DNA from: a virus
DNA length: 30,530 bases
Reading direction: 5' to 3' (one strand)
Virus record (IMG/VR): IMGVR_UViG_3300033233_000126
Location: 1-30,530 of that record
The notes under the pieces are model-generated. The model searched no databases. It saw nothing but the letters and a program-made list of their open reading frames with translations, and was not told where the DNA came from. Shown here in pieces: positions 17,421 through 25,030 of the stretch. The position numbers and the translations under genes are program-made. How positions within the stretch are numbered: position 1 is the stretch's first letter; each line of letters opens with the position of its first letter.

Positions 17421-18148
17421 AGATTATTAAAAACAGCTCTTGGTTTATTTCTAGTTATATATCTTTGATAAGCCATGGTTACAGAAATAGTCAATTTATC
17501 AGATGTTCCATAAGATACTTTCATTGGAGAAATGATGATAGGAAAAGCATCAACAAATTCATAGGAAAGATAATCACTTGCAGTTTGATTATATCCAACA
17601 TCCTTTTCAAATTTTGTAATTAGAAAATTAAATCTATATGATTTTGGGTATCTCATTCTAGTCACGTTATTTGAATTTAACGGTGATTTAGAAAGATTCT
17701 GTCCATTATTCGTAGAATCTACCTTTCCAACTGAAGAAACTAAAGGATTCATAAAGTTCATCCATTCTTCAAAAAAACGAATAACTTTATGTTCAGTATC
17801 AACATAAAAATTTAAAGTTATTTGTCTACCAAAATCTCTAGTTGATGGAAAAATTTCAAATTGCCCTTGACGATCTCCAACAACTTGATACATATCAAAA
17901 GCAGATCCAGGTAAACTTGTATTGAAACATAACAATTCAAGTTTTTCTTTAAATTGACCATCTGATGTCAATCCCAATACTCCAGCATCCTTAAGATGTT
18001 GCATTAGAGTATAAGAAGAAATTGATCTATCATTTGGAGGATCATCAAATGTTACTTTAAATTCTGGCGTTAAAGATATTTTTGAAAAAATATTTTTAAC
18101 ACTGTCAATACTATATCTAAGTTTTCCTGGGCTCCTTTCTAAAGACAT
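17417..18148 (-). CDS. 54: baseplate tail-tube initiator gp54
   Basis: The 243-aa protein begins MSLERSPGKLRYSIDSVKNI and shows FKVTFDDPP, then LLCFNTSLPGSAFD and GDRQGQFEIFPSTRDF, then FFEEWMNFMNPL, the pattern of the gp54 protein of T4-like cyanophages. It shares the tail-tube-like beta fold of gp19-type proteins. In T4, gp54 works with gp48 at the top of the baseplate to start polymerisation of the tail tube. It is shorter than T4 gp54 (about 320 aa). It is the first gene of the minus-strand hub operon, divergent from gp4. A TATAAAA sequence about 13 bases upstream of the ATG is a possible late promoter. Confidence 0.8.
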   Translation of the reverse strand: MSLERSPGKLRYSIDSVKNIFSKISLTPEFKVTFDDPPNDRSISSYTLMQHLKDAGVLGLTSDGQFKEKLELLCFNTSLPGSAFDMYQVVGDRQGQFEIFPSTRDFGRQITLNFYVDTEHKVIRFFEEWMNFMNPLVSSVGKVDSTNNGQNLSKSPLNSNNVTRMRYPKSYRFNFLITKFEKDVGYNQTASDYLSYEFVDAFPIIISPMKVSYGTSDKLTISVTMAYQRYITRNKPRAVFNNL

Positions 18149-18151
18149 TAG

Positions 18152-18158
18152 ATAAATA
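18152..18158 (+). promoter_or_regulatory. late-promoter-like motif ATAAATA upstream of gp4
   Basis: The plus strand reads GATAAATAAG in the 40-base divergent gap, about 30 bases before the gp4 ATG at 18189. The placement fits a late promoter for the gp4-gp48-gp53 group. The minus strand of the same gap carries GATATAAAAG ahead of gp54, so the gap may be a divergent late promoter. Confidence 0.55.
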
Positions 18159-18188
18159 AGCTTTTATATCCTTTGCTATGTATAAGAG

Positions 18189-18632
18189 ATGTCTCAACCT
18201 CTCAAAGGAAAATATAGTCCTGTAAATTATAAAAAATATAAAGGTGATCCAACCAATATCATCTACAGGAGTTCTTGGGAGTTGAAGTTTATGAGATATC
18301 TTGATCTAAATGAAAATATTATACAATGGTCTTCTGAAGAGTTTTGTATTCCATATAAAGATCCAACAACAGGCAAATATAGAAGATATTTTCCAGATTT
18401 TTATATGAAATACATTGATAAAGACAAAAAAATTAAAGAATCTGTAATTGAAATAAAACCCAAAAAACAAGTCATAGGGCCACAAGTCAATCCAAAGAAA
18501 AGAACAAAGAGTTGGATTAATGAGGTTTATGAATATGCAAAGAATCAATCAAAATGGGAAGCAGCAAAAGAATATTGTGGTAATAGATTGTGGGAATTTA
18601 AAGTCCTTACAGAGGATGATTTAGGCGTATGA
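18189..18632 (+). CDS. 4: head completion protein gp4
   Basis: This 147-aa protein starts MSQPLKGKYSPVNYKKYKGD, the gp4 signature of T4-like phages. gp4 acts late in head maturation, after DNA packaging, before tails join. The sequence also carries a nuclease-like arrangement: SSWELKFMRYLD with E31, RRYFPDF with D70, and VIEIKPKKQ with E88 and K90, i.e. a D...ExK pattern as in PD-(D/E)XK enzymes. That activity is an inference from the pattern. Its stop overlaps the next start (ATGA at 18629-18632). Confidence 0.88.
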   Translation: MSQPLKGKYSPVNYKKYKGDPTNIIYRSSWELKFMRYLDLNENIIQWSSEEFCIPYKDPTTGKYRRYFPDFYMKYIDKDKKIKESVIEIKPKKQVIGPQVNPKKRTKSWINEVYEYAKNQSKWEAAKEYCGNRLWEFKVLTEDDLGV

Positions 18633-19123
18633 GTATTTCACAAGAGATTAAAAAAAGAGCTGGAAAAAAAGATCAAAGTCCAGATTGGTATGCAAAACAA
18701 TTAAGTGATTCTCTAAATAAATTTCAAAAAGTTGATTCTAGTACTAGAGATACTAAAGGATTGACAGTAGGACAACTTTATTTTTTTAGATATACTCCAC
18801 AAAAACCAAGAAAAAGTTTGGTATATGATCGCAATCCACTTGCATTTATTATGGATATTCAAGGAGAAACAATTTTAGGAGTTAATCTTCATCATGCATC
18901 TCCACAAATTCGTAAAATTATAGCAAAATCTCTTCTAAATAAACTAGACGCAACATCAATACCTAGAGATTGTTATAGAACATATTATGTAAGAGGGTGC
19001 AGCAATTTCCAAAAAGTTCCTGAAAAATATTGGGAGGATATATCAGATCTTCCAACAGAAAAATTCTTCAGTATTAATCAGAATTACATTCAATCCAACA
19101 AAGCCTGGGAAAATAAAAGTTAA
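18629..19123 (+). CDS. conserved phage protein of unknown function between gp4 and gp48
   Basis: I do not recognise a named function for this 164-aa protein. It has a helical, charged N-terminus (MSISQEIKKRAGKKDQSPDW). A core follows: GQLYFFRYTPQKPRKSLVYD, then RNPLAFIMDI and GVNLHHASPQIRK. The core pattern of aromatic strand, tyrosine-aspartate turn, GxNLHH and helix recurs in virion-gene neighbourhoods of T4-like and other large phages. Start and stop are coupled to both neighbours (ATGA upstream, TAATG downstream), so it is co-translated with gp4 and gp48. A role in head completion, head-tail joining or baseplate assembly would fit the context. Confidence 0.8.
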   Translation: MSISQEIKKRAGKKDQSPDWYAKQLSDSLNKFQKVDSSTRDTKGLTVGQLYFFRYTPQKPRKSLVYDRNPLAFIMDIQGETILGVNLHHASPQIRKIIAKSLLNKLDATSIPRDCYRTYYVRGCSNFQKVPEKYWEDISDLPTEKFFSINQNYIQSNKAWENKS

Positions 19124-20457
19124 TGGCAACCCAACCAAGTTCTTTACAATCATTTAATGCCACAGGAATTTCTGGAGTGACTGGATCTGTATCAGTTACA
19201 TACGAATCCAATAGTTCAAATAATTCCGTAGGTAGAGTTAGAGAAATTGAAGTAAATGGATCAATTATAGATCCATCAAGTTCTACAGCATCAACAATTC
19301 TTTCAAACTCAAATACAATTAGTGCATTTAGAACATCTTTGAGTCAAACAAATCCATCTTATGCAAGAAGAGTTGGATCAAATGTAACTCCAAGTTATTC
19401 TGGTAATGCTTCTCAATTATATAACGCAAGTTTAGTATCTCAACAAAATGTATCTTCAACTGCCCAACAGGCAGCTTCTGGATCAACCCCAACTACAACA
19501 AATACATCAAAGCCAAATCCATTTAATGGAAGTACTTTGGCATATCCAAAAGATATTCTAACAGAAATTCAAGAATATCTTCAAATTAAAGCAATTAAAT
19601 ATGATGCTCCAAATGCATCCAATTTATCTGGAGGAGGACAAGGAACAGGACTTGGAATTCTTTCTGGTGGATTGGATAGTAGATATCAAAATATAACACA
19701 ATCAACACTTAGAGGAATATCAAATGATCTTGGAACAGTAATTCTTCCTATGCCAGGTGGTGTAACTGATGTAAACGGAAGTAATTGGGGAGATGCATAT
19801 TTAAATCCATTATCTTCTGTTGGATTAGGAGCAATGGCAGATATTGGAGGATCTATTACAAATCCATCTAACGTTTTAGGTAGTACTCTTGATCAACTTA
19901 ATGATGCAAAAAATGCAGTGAATTCAGATGCTGGTAAGTTTGCAGCAGCTTATGGAGTATCAAGAGCTTTACAACAAGTCAATTTAAATGTGGATGAAAA
20001 CGAACTTTTAGCAAGAACAACTGGTTATATTTCAAATCCAAATGCAGAGTTATTATATAAAGGCCCGAGATTAAGACAATTTTCATTCACTTATAGAATG
20101 ACGCCTAGAACTAGTGCAGAAGCAATTATAATCAGAAAAATTGTAAGGTTCTTCAAACAAAGTATGGCAGCTAAAAAATCCACATTTTTACTTGCAACTC
20201 CAAGTGTATTTTTCTTAGAATATAAAAGAAAAAGTGGCAATAAAACTATAAAATCGTTAAATAAATTTAAACCTTGTGCATTAACTCAATTTAATATTGA
20301 TAACTCCACAAGTCAATATTGGAATTCTTATTATGATGATATATCTGATGAATCTCAACCAATATCAACAACAATTCAATTGAGTTTTCAAGAAATAACA
20401 CCCATATTTTATGAAAGTTATAGTGAATTTTCAGATACAGACGATGTAGGTTACTAA
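19123..20457 (+). CDS. 48: baseplate tail-tube cap protein gp48
   Basis: This 444-aa protein is Ser/Thr/Asn-rich for about 300 residues. It then has LLYKGPRLRQFSFTYRMTPR, a run of helix (EAIIIRKIVRFFKQSM), FLLATPSVFFLEYKRKSG, and CALTQFNIDNSTSQYWNSYY before the end, typical for gp48 of T4-like marine phages. In T4, gp48 sits on the hub with gp54 and is the platform for the tail tube. T4 gp48 is about 364 aa, so the N-terminal low-complexity part is an extension. The gene follows the 164-aa gene with a TAATG overlap and precedes gp53 by two bases. Confidence 0.85.
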   Translation: MATQPSSLQSFNATGISGVTGSVSVTYESNSSNNSVGRVREIEVNGSIIDPSSSTASTILSNSNTISAFRTSLSQTNPSYARRVGSNVTPSYSGNASQLYNASLVSQQNVSSTAQQAASGSTPTTTNTSKPNPFNGSTLAYPKDILTEIQEYLQIKAIKYDAPNASNLSGGGQGTGLGILSGGLDSRYQNITQSTLRGISNDLGTVILPMPGGVTDVNGSNWGDAYLNPLSSVGLGAMADIGGSITNPSNVLGSTLDQLNDAKNAVNSDAGKFAAAYGVSRALQQVNLNVDENELLARTTGYISNPNAELLYKGPRLRQFSFTYRMTPRTSAEAIIIRKIVRFFKQSMAAKKSTFLLATPSVFFLEYKRKSGNKTIKSLNKFKPCALTQFNIDNSTSQYWNSYYDDISDESQPISTTIQLSFQEITPIFYESYSEFSDTDDVGY

Positions 20458-20459
20458 AA

Positions 20460-21110
20460 ATGGCATATTTCAAATACGTTCCAGATTTACTTTACAGATC
20501 ACTTCAACAACAAGGATCTTCATTTGATACTGCAAAAGTAAAAAATTTGTTTAGAAGAGGTAAAATTAGAGATGATATTTATAACGTAGTTGTTTACTTT
20601 GATAAGTATTCAATTAAAGGTGATGATAGGCCAGATAACGTTGCAAATGAAATTTACGGAAGTTCCGAGTACGATTGGATTGTTCTATTATCAAATAATA
20701 TTATTAATGTCCGTGATGAATGGCCTCTTGACAATAGATCATTTGAAAATTATCTAAAATCTAAGTACACTACTGCAGAAAGATCACAAATAAAACATTA
20801 TGAAACATCAGAAATTAGAGATTCAAGAAATAGATTGATTAGAAAAGATGGACTAATTATCAATAATGAATCATATGATGATTATACATTCTCTTATTTT
20901 GATGGAGTCACATTAATTACTTTAGATAAAACAGATTTAACACCAATCACAAATTATGATTATGAAGTAGGTTTAAATGAAGATAAAAGAAATATTTACT
21001 TATTAAAATCTAGATTTCTCAATACTGTTGTTCAAAATTTGGGCAATATTATGAAGTATGAAAATTCATCACAATATATCAATAAAACTACTAAAAAAAC
21101 TGTGGCATAA
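20460..21110 (+). CDS. 53: baseplate wedge protein gp53
   Basis: The 216-aa protein starts MAYFKYVPDLLYRSLQQQGS and shows YNVVVYFDKYSIKGDDRPDN, then VANEIYGSSEYDWIVLLSNN, then INVRDEWPLDNRSFENYL. This YG-x-x-EYDWIVLL-x-NN pattern is the mark of gp53-type wedge proteins. In T4, gp53 joins wedges to the hub late in baseplate assembly. It is the last gene of the plus-strand group; a hairpin directly follows its stop codon. Confidence 0.88.
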   Translation: MAYFKYVPDLLYRSLQQQGSSFDTAKVKNLFRRGKIRDDIYNVVVYFDKYSIKGDDRPDNVANEIYGSSEYDWIVLLSNNIINVRDEWPLDNRSFENYLKSKYTTAERSQIKHYETSEIRDSRNRLIRKDGLIINNESYDDYTFSYFDGVTLITLDKTDLTPITNYDYEVGLNEDKRNIYLLKSRFLNTVVQNLGNIMKYENSSQYINKTTKKTVA

Positions 21111-21142
21111 AAAATGGCCGGAAAAACTTTTCCAGCCATTTT
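21111..21142. terminator. bidirectional terminator between gp53 and gp32
   Basis: AAAATGGC at 21111-21118 pairs with GCCATTTT at 21135-21142, and GGAAA with TTTCC inside, leaving one C-A mismatch and a small loop. A and T runs on both sides allow termination in both directions between the convergent gp53 and gp32 genes. A second inverted repeat, AGTGATTT with AAATCACT (21153-21170), overlaps the gp32 stop codon. Confidence 0.8.
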
Positions 21143-21165
21143 GAAATTAAAAAGTGATTTTCAAA

Positions 21166-22053
21166 TCACTCTTCAGCTAACCTTTGGAAATAACTAAGGG
21201 TATCATCATCACCATTATCTTCAACAACAGATCGAGAACTTGAAACTGTTTTGACTGGTTTCAAATCCTCTTCCTCATTATCAAAAGATTCATCCCGAGG
21301 AGCAGGTTGATTCCTTTTATTCAAAACTGAATTCAAACGAGTTTCAAGTTGTTCATAAGTTTTGAAGTTACTCTCAGAAACAAACTCTTTCAGTGAGTAC
21401 TGTTTCTTCCAGATAGTTTCCAGTTCTTCATCATCAAAACTTCCAAGAACAGAAGGAGAATCGAATTCTGATTTATCATAATTTGGATAACCATCAGCCA
21501 TACGAACCTTAAGTTTAAAGTTTGCACCTTTCCAAAGATCGAAAGCATCTACTGGAGTTTCATCTTCAAACTCAGGTTGAAGAGCACTGGTAATCTTTTC
21601 AAAGATTTTCTTACCATATTTGAAAAGAAAAACTTTACCTTCATTCTCAGGATGTGCAGGATCCTTTACAACATAGATGTTACTATAGTATGAAAGTTTC
21701 CTTTTACGTTGACGAACAATATCTTGATCGGACTTATTACCACTATTCCACAGTTCACGATTCATCTCAGACACAGGATCTTTACGTCCAAGAGTAGTCA
21801 GAGAATTCTCAATATACCAACCACCAGTACCTTGGAATGCGTGACTCCATACTTGAACGAAGGAATCATCTTCACCATCAGGAGCTGGAAGAAAACGAAT
21901 TACTGCATAACCATTACCAGATTTATCCCGTTCAATTTTCCAAAGACGATCATCGCCACTGGAACTAGTTTTATTCAATTTTTCTACCTCTTGAACAAGT
22001 TTAGCAGTCAAACTGCCCAAAGAGGATTGTTTTTTAAGATTTGCGAAAGACAT
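21166..22053 (-). CDS. 32: single-stranded DNA-binding protein gp32
   Basis: This 295-aa protein begins with a basic-helical N-terminus for cooperative binding (MSFANLKKQSSLGSLTAKLV). The OB-fold core follows: GYAVIRFLPAPDGEDDSFVQ, VWSHAFQGTGGWYIENSLTT, then KRKLSYYSNIYVVKDPAHPE and GKVFLFKYGKKIFEKI. The C-terminus is acidic and unstructured (EDNGDDDTLSYFQRLAEE), as needed for contacts with gp59 and other replication proteins. T4 gp32 binds zinc through His64, Cys77, Cys87 and Cys90; this protein keeps a His (H71) but contains no cysteine at all, so it lacks the T4-type zinc site. It is the last gene of the replication block and has its own sigma70-like promoter. Confidence 0.95.
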   Translation of the reverse strand: MSFANLKKQSSLGSLTAKLVQEVEKLNKTSSSGDDRLWKIERDKSGNGYAVIRFLPAPDGEDDSFVQVWSHAFQGTGGWYIENSLTTLGRKDPVSEMNRELWNSGNKSDQDIVRQRKRKLSYYSNIYVVKDPAHPENEGKVFLFKYGKKIFEKITSALQPEFEDETPVDAFDLWKGANFKLKVRMADGYPNYDKSEFDSPSVLGSFDDEELETIWKKQYSLKEFVSESNFKTYEQLETRLNSVLNKRNQPAPRDESFDNEEEDLKPVKTVSSSRSVVEDNGDDDTLSYFQRLAEE

Positions 22054-22095
22054 TGTATTTTCGGTATTCGATGTATTTGATGTGTGTACTTGTTT

Positions 22096-22124
22096 ATTCT
22101 ACTATTCAATTGGATTTCTGTCAA
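22096..22124 (-). promoter_or_regulatory. sigma70-like promoter of gp32
   Basis: The minus strand has TTGACA (22124-22119), a 17-base spacer and TAGAAT (22101-22096). The -35 box lies inside the end of the upstream 87-aa gene, whose stop codon TAG abuts the -10 box. Predicted start is near 22089, giving a leader of about 36 bases before the ATG at 22053. Confidence 0.7.
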
Positions 22125-22365
22125 TCTGGTTTTCTTCCCTTCTCTTTAGAAATTCTTCTTTATCTTCCTCAGTGACTTCATCGGGAATTACTTCTTCTGG
22201 TTGAGGAAGAGTGACTCCCAGTTGAGTAAGATACTCAACTACACCTTGAAGTTTCAAAATCATATCTCGAATTGAAGTGGATTGTCCATTCAATTGAGTA
22301 AGTTGATCATTCAAGTTTTTTTGTTGTTGAAGAACACTTTGAAGATGTTGTTGTTGATCAGTCAT
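22102..22365 (-). CDS. small coiled-coil protein between gp59 and gp32
   Basis: This 87-aa protein is a likely coiled coil over residues 1-50 (MTDQQQHLQSVLQQQKNLND, LTQLNGQSTSIRDMILKLQG). A Pro/Glu-rich acidic tail follows (EEVIPDEVTEEDKEEFLKR). The ATG at 22365 has AAGGAG 10 bases upstream and overlaps the gp59 end by 8 bases. Similar small proteins occur beside gp32 in cyanophages, but I know of no function. A replisome or transcription accessory role would fit the neighbours. Confidence 0.8.
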   Translation of the reverse strand: MTDQQQHLQSVLQQQKNLNDQLTQLNGQSTSIRDMILKLQGVVEYLTQLGVTLPQPEEVIPDEVTEEDKEEFLKRREENQIDRNPIE

Positions 22366-22951
22366 TTAAGATTTTCTCCTTAAGTAATTTTTTATAATTG
22401 TCAATGTCGAGATTTAAAAAAGGTGTGTATTTTTTAATCTTTAAACTGCATGATTCCCAAATAGGATCATTCAGTATTCTATCATAGTTTTTTGAAAATT
22501 TCAAAATTTGATTCAATATTATAAACGTTTCTAATGAAATTCTTCCAGATAAATATTCTTTTAAAACTATTGGATGTTGGCCTTTAGTTTCAAATACACT
22601 ATCAAAATGGCAATCATCAAAAAGATTGGAAATTTCATTAGTAAATATATATTTCAAACTTTGTATTCTTTTTTGCCATTTAGTATGGTTTTCCTCACCA
22701 GTAGAAATGATTTCACCAATCCAAAGTTTGGATGAATCAGAACATTCTATAAAATTTGCAAGGAAATATTGACGAATTTGTTCTTCAGATTTTTGTCGAG
22801 ATATTTTTTCAAAAAAGTATTTGTCTTTCCTTTTATTAAATGTATTTACTGATGCTTTGGATTTACCATGGTATTTAAAGAAATCATAATTAGGTTTACT
22901 AAAATGATTTTTAAACGCAAGATAACAACAATAAACATCAAAAGGTGTCAT
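22358..22951 (-). CDS. 59: helicase loader gp59
   Basis: The 197-aa protein begins MTPFDVYCCYLAFKNHFSKP and continues YDFFKYHGKSKASVNTFNKR and KDKYFFEKISRQKSEEQIRQ, the gp59 pattern of T4-like phages. It is almost entirely helical and basic. In T4, gp59 binds forks and gp32 and loads the gp41 helicase. Length is close to T4 gp59 (217 aa). The start overlaps the gp33 stop (ATGA, 22948-22951), and gp32 is two genes downstream, so loader and ssDNA-binding protein are co-expressed. Confidence 0.9.
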   Translation of the reverse strand: MTPFDVYCCYLAFKNHFSKPNYDFFKYHGKSKASVNTFNKRKDKYFFEKISRQKSEEQIRQYFLANFIECSDSSKLWIGEIISTGEENHTKWQKRIQSLKYIFTNEISNLFDDCHFDSVFETKGQHPIVLKEYLSGRISLETFIILNQILKFSKNYDRILNDPIWESCSLKIKKYTPFLNLDIDNYKKLLKEKILND

Positions 22952-23202
22952 AAAGGAAGTTTAGCTCTAGAACTTTTTTTTAGATAATTTAATTGCATTG
23001 CTTCACATCTAAGTCTTTCCTTTAAAGGTTTTGAAATTAATTTAGATACTGATTCAATTTCAATTATATTTTCATCACAATAAGTCACAATAGATTCGAT
23101 ATAAGTTAATCCACTTTCTTTAACTAATTCCTCAATGTCATTTGAGAACTTTGATTGACTTAAAAATTTGGATTCTAACTCTTTAATTAATTCATTTTCC
23201 AT
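22948..23202 (-). CDS. 33: late transcription co-activator gp33
   Basis: The 84-aa protein has the gp33 layout of cyanophages: SNDIEELVKESGLTYIESIV, then YCDENIIEIESVSKLISKPL, then KERLRCEAMQLNYLKKSSRA and a short hydrophobic end (KLPL). In T4, gp33 binds host RNA polymerase and the gp45 sliding clamp, linking late transcription to replication. The C-terminal hydrophobic residues could be the clamp contact. The gene lies between a PD-(D/E)XK nuclease gene (11-base overlap) and gp59 (ATGA overlap). Its product would act at the ATAAATA-type late promoters seen elsewhere in the window. Confidence 0.85.
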   Translation of the reverse strand: MENELIKELESKFLSQSKFSNDIEELVKESGLTYIESIVTYCDENIIEIESVSKLISKPLKERLRCEAMQLNYLKKSSRAKLPL

Positions 23203-23872
23203 AGGTTTCTAGTTTTTCATTTACAAATTCTTTAATGTACTGGATAAGTAAACGGATATATTTTTCCTTATCGTACTCTTCATATACCACACATTCTCCA
23301 TTTTCGCAAGCCATAATGATGACAAGTTTCTTAGCAACTAAACCAGTCAACTCATACAACATGCAGGCATATGCTGCAGCTTGAACAAAATACCCCTCAA
23401 TCCAGTGTCTGGGTTTTGGTTTCTTTGATGTTTTAAAATCAATGATTGCAAGTTCACCATTGTATTCTGCAATACAATCTACAGTACCAGCAACCCCAAG
23501 AACTTTACTATACATTGAAGATTCAAGTGCATGAATATTATCAATATTGTCTAGTTTTGGAATAGCAATCTTAAAAAGAAACTCAGACAAAGGAAGAAGA
23601 TCAGAAGGAGAATTTTCATTCTTCAAATAAAATTCTGTCAAAGTATGCATATCAGTACCACGACTTGTTGCATCTTTGGTAATACGATCTGCTTCTTCTT
23701 CCCCTACTTTTTTTCTCCATTCAGCAAAGAACTGCCGACTCTTATGACTCGTTACAGAAGTAATCGAAACAAGTTTCAGCAGTTCATCATTATTTGGAAT
23801 TTTATAGTAACGAATACCATCTATAGTCTCCCTTTCAAGTTTTGGGAGATTCAAATCAACATGATTGAACAT
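23192..23872 (-). CDS. PD-(D/E)XK nuclease (exonuclease-like)
   Basis: This 226-aa protein carries the motifs of the RecB/Cas4-like exonuclease family. H76 lies in RGTDMHTLTEFYL, a possible helix-borne Glu is at 117 (ALESSM), D132 is in GVAGTVDCIAEY, and LAIIDFKTSKK gives D145 and K147. Motif QAAAY follows (Q164 to Y168). Such enzymes degrade or process DNA ends; in phages they can support recombination or break down host DNA. Its ATG overlaps the phoH stop by one base (position 23872) and its end overlaps gp33. The exact T4 counterpart is unclear. Confidence 0.85.
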   Translation of the reverse strand: MFNHVDLNLPKLERETIDGIRYYKIPNNDELLKLVSITSVTSHKSRQFFAEWRKKVGEEEADRITKDATSRGTDMHTLTEFYLKNENSPSDLLPLSEFLFKIAIPKLDNIDNIHALESSMYSKVLGVAGTVDCIAEYNGELAIIDFKTSKKPKPRHWIEGYFVQAAAYACMLYELTGLVAKKLVIIMACENGECVVYEEYDKEKYIRLLIQYIKEFVNEKLETYGK

Positions 23873-24627
23873 TAGAAACCTAAATTAATTTTATTTACAA
23901 TATAAGATTTAACTAAGCCAGATCTTACAATATCATCAACACCAAATTCGACACATTCAAATTCAGGCATTGCTTGAAGAATACGAGTGAAATCAATGAT
24001 TCCATTTTTTTCATTTGTTTTGATCAAGTCAGTTTGAGTAGCATCACCACAGAACATAATTTTACAATCTTCACCAACACGGGTGATGATAGAATCTAAC
24101 TCATGGAAATTAAGATTTTGACATTCATCCACAATAATGATAGATCTATCAAAAGTAGTTCCACGAATAAAAGAAGTACTCCAAAAACTAATTGTTTCTT
24201 GAGCTTTAAGATTTCCATAGAGCATTTCAAACTCTTGATCACTTGACATTTCAAACATATACTTTACCATATTCTTATAAGGAATTTGATAAAGTGAAGA
24301 TTTGTCTTCATGATCTCCAGGAAGAAAACCAATTTCTCTTGTCGAAACAAGAGATCTTACAATATAAATTTTATCATATGGAGTAACTTCGTCAAGAACT
24401 TCTTTGAGTGCATTGTAGAGAGTGATAAAAGTTTTACCAGTTCCTGCAGCACCATATGCAAATAAATTTTTACCTTGTTTATAAGCAGCAAAGAGTTTCT
24501 TTTGATTTTCAGTTAGTGGTTCAATGTCAGAAAGAAAATCTGAATTGATTGGTTTTTTTCTTCTCATTTGTTTGGCACTCATACCAATGCCTACTGGGCC
24601 CGAATCTTTTCTTCTTTTAGCTGGCAT
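23872..24627 (-). CDS. phoH: PhoH-like ATPase
   Basis: The 251-aa protein has a basic N-terminus (MPAKRRKDSG) and a PhoH-type P-loop domain: LTENQKKLFAAYKQGKNLF, Walker A GAAGTGKT (59-66), RSLVSTREIGFLPGD (91-105), Walker B SIIIVDECQN (162-171) and FCGDATQTD. PhoH is an ATPase with an RNA-helicase-like core, widespread in marine phages; the biochemical role in infection is not settled, and a link to phosphate stress is not established for phages. The gene sits in the replication block, 4 bases after the 80-aa gene. Confidence 0.93.
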   Translation of the reverse strand: MPAKRRKDSGPVGIGMSAKQMRRKKPINSDFLSDIEPLTENQKKLFAAYKQGKNLFAYGAAGTGKTFITLYNALKEVLDEVTPYDKIYIVRSLVSTREIGFLPGDHEDKSSLYQIPYKNMVKYMFEMSSDQEFEMLYGNLKAQETISFWSTSFIRGTTFDRSIIIVDECQNLNFHELDSIITRVGEDCKIMFCGDATQTDLIKTNEKNGIIDFTRILQAMPEFECVEFGVDDIVRSGLVKSYIVNKINLGF

Positions 24628-24631
24628 AAAT

Positions 24632-24874
24632 CTACAGTGTTTTTATGTTTGATCCAGGCATCATTTGAGCACGACGTAAAACATCGTTCCAACCTGGATG
24701 AGACTTCTTCAATTTGTTTTGCCAATCACCGACTTCGCCGACACCAGCAACACCAGCACTCCAATCCTTATCCCAATCAGGATTATCTTTTCTCCACTGA
24801 GTATAAGAATCAACTGTCATAGACAGTTCTTCTTTTTCGCCAGTGACTTTATTCACTATAGGGTATAGGGGCAT
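24632..24874 (-). CDS. small conserved cyanophage-type protein (MPLYPIVNK family)
   Basis: The 80-aa product begins MPLYPIVNKVTGEKEELSMT, then TQWRKDNPDWDKDWSAGVAG and GDWQNKLKKSHPGWNDVLRR, with a short basic end. The N-terminal layout, MP-x-Y-x-x-x-NKxTGE followed by a helix ending in NPDW, resembles FmdB-type zinc-ribbon proteins, but the zinc-binding cysteines are absent. The ATG is preceded by GAGGAG 6 bases away, with the stop of the 51-aa ORF adjoining (TGAATG). Function unknown. Confidence 0.8.
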   Translation of the reverse strand: MPLYPIVNKVTGEKEELSMTVDSYTQWRKDNPDWDKDWSAGVAGVGEVGDWQNKLKKSHPGWNDVLRRAQMMPGSNIKTL

Positions 24875-25030
24875 TCAGTTCTCCTCCAGGGATTCCTGGT
24901 TGTTGTATTTAGTTTCAAATTCTTTCTTTAAATGTGAACGAAGTCTTTGATAAAAATCAAGAATATCATGATTATTATTATAAATCAATCCACATTCTTT
25001 TGCAAGAGAAATTATTTCTTGGTTACTCAT
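24875..25030 (-). CDS. small ORF (51 aa) downstream of thyX
   Basis: The ORF begins at an ATG overlapping the thyX stop codon by one base (TAATG at position 25030) and ends in TGA directly before the ATG of the 80-aa gene. The protein starts MSNQEIISLAKECGLIYNNN and continues with DILDFYQRLRSHLKKEFETK, all predicted helical. Its last codons contain the GAGGAG that serves the next gene. The tight coupling on both sides supports it as a real gene. Function unknown. Confidence 0.7.
   Translation of the reverse strand: MSNQEIISLAKECGLIYNNNHDILDFYQRLRSHLKKEFETKYNNQESLEEN

Noticed and set aside
21153-21170. Second inverted repeat at the gp32 stop as a separate terminator
   Set aside because: It has no T-tract and overlaps the coding end; it is more likely part of the same convergent termination region.
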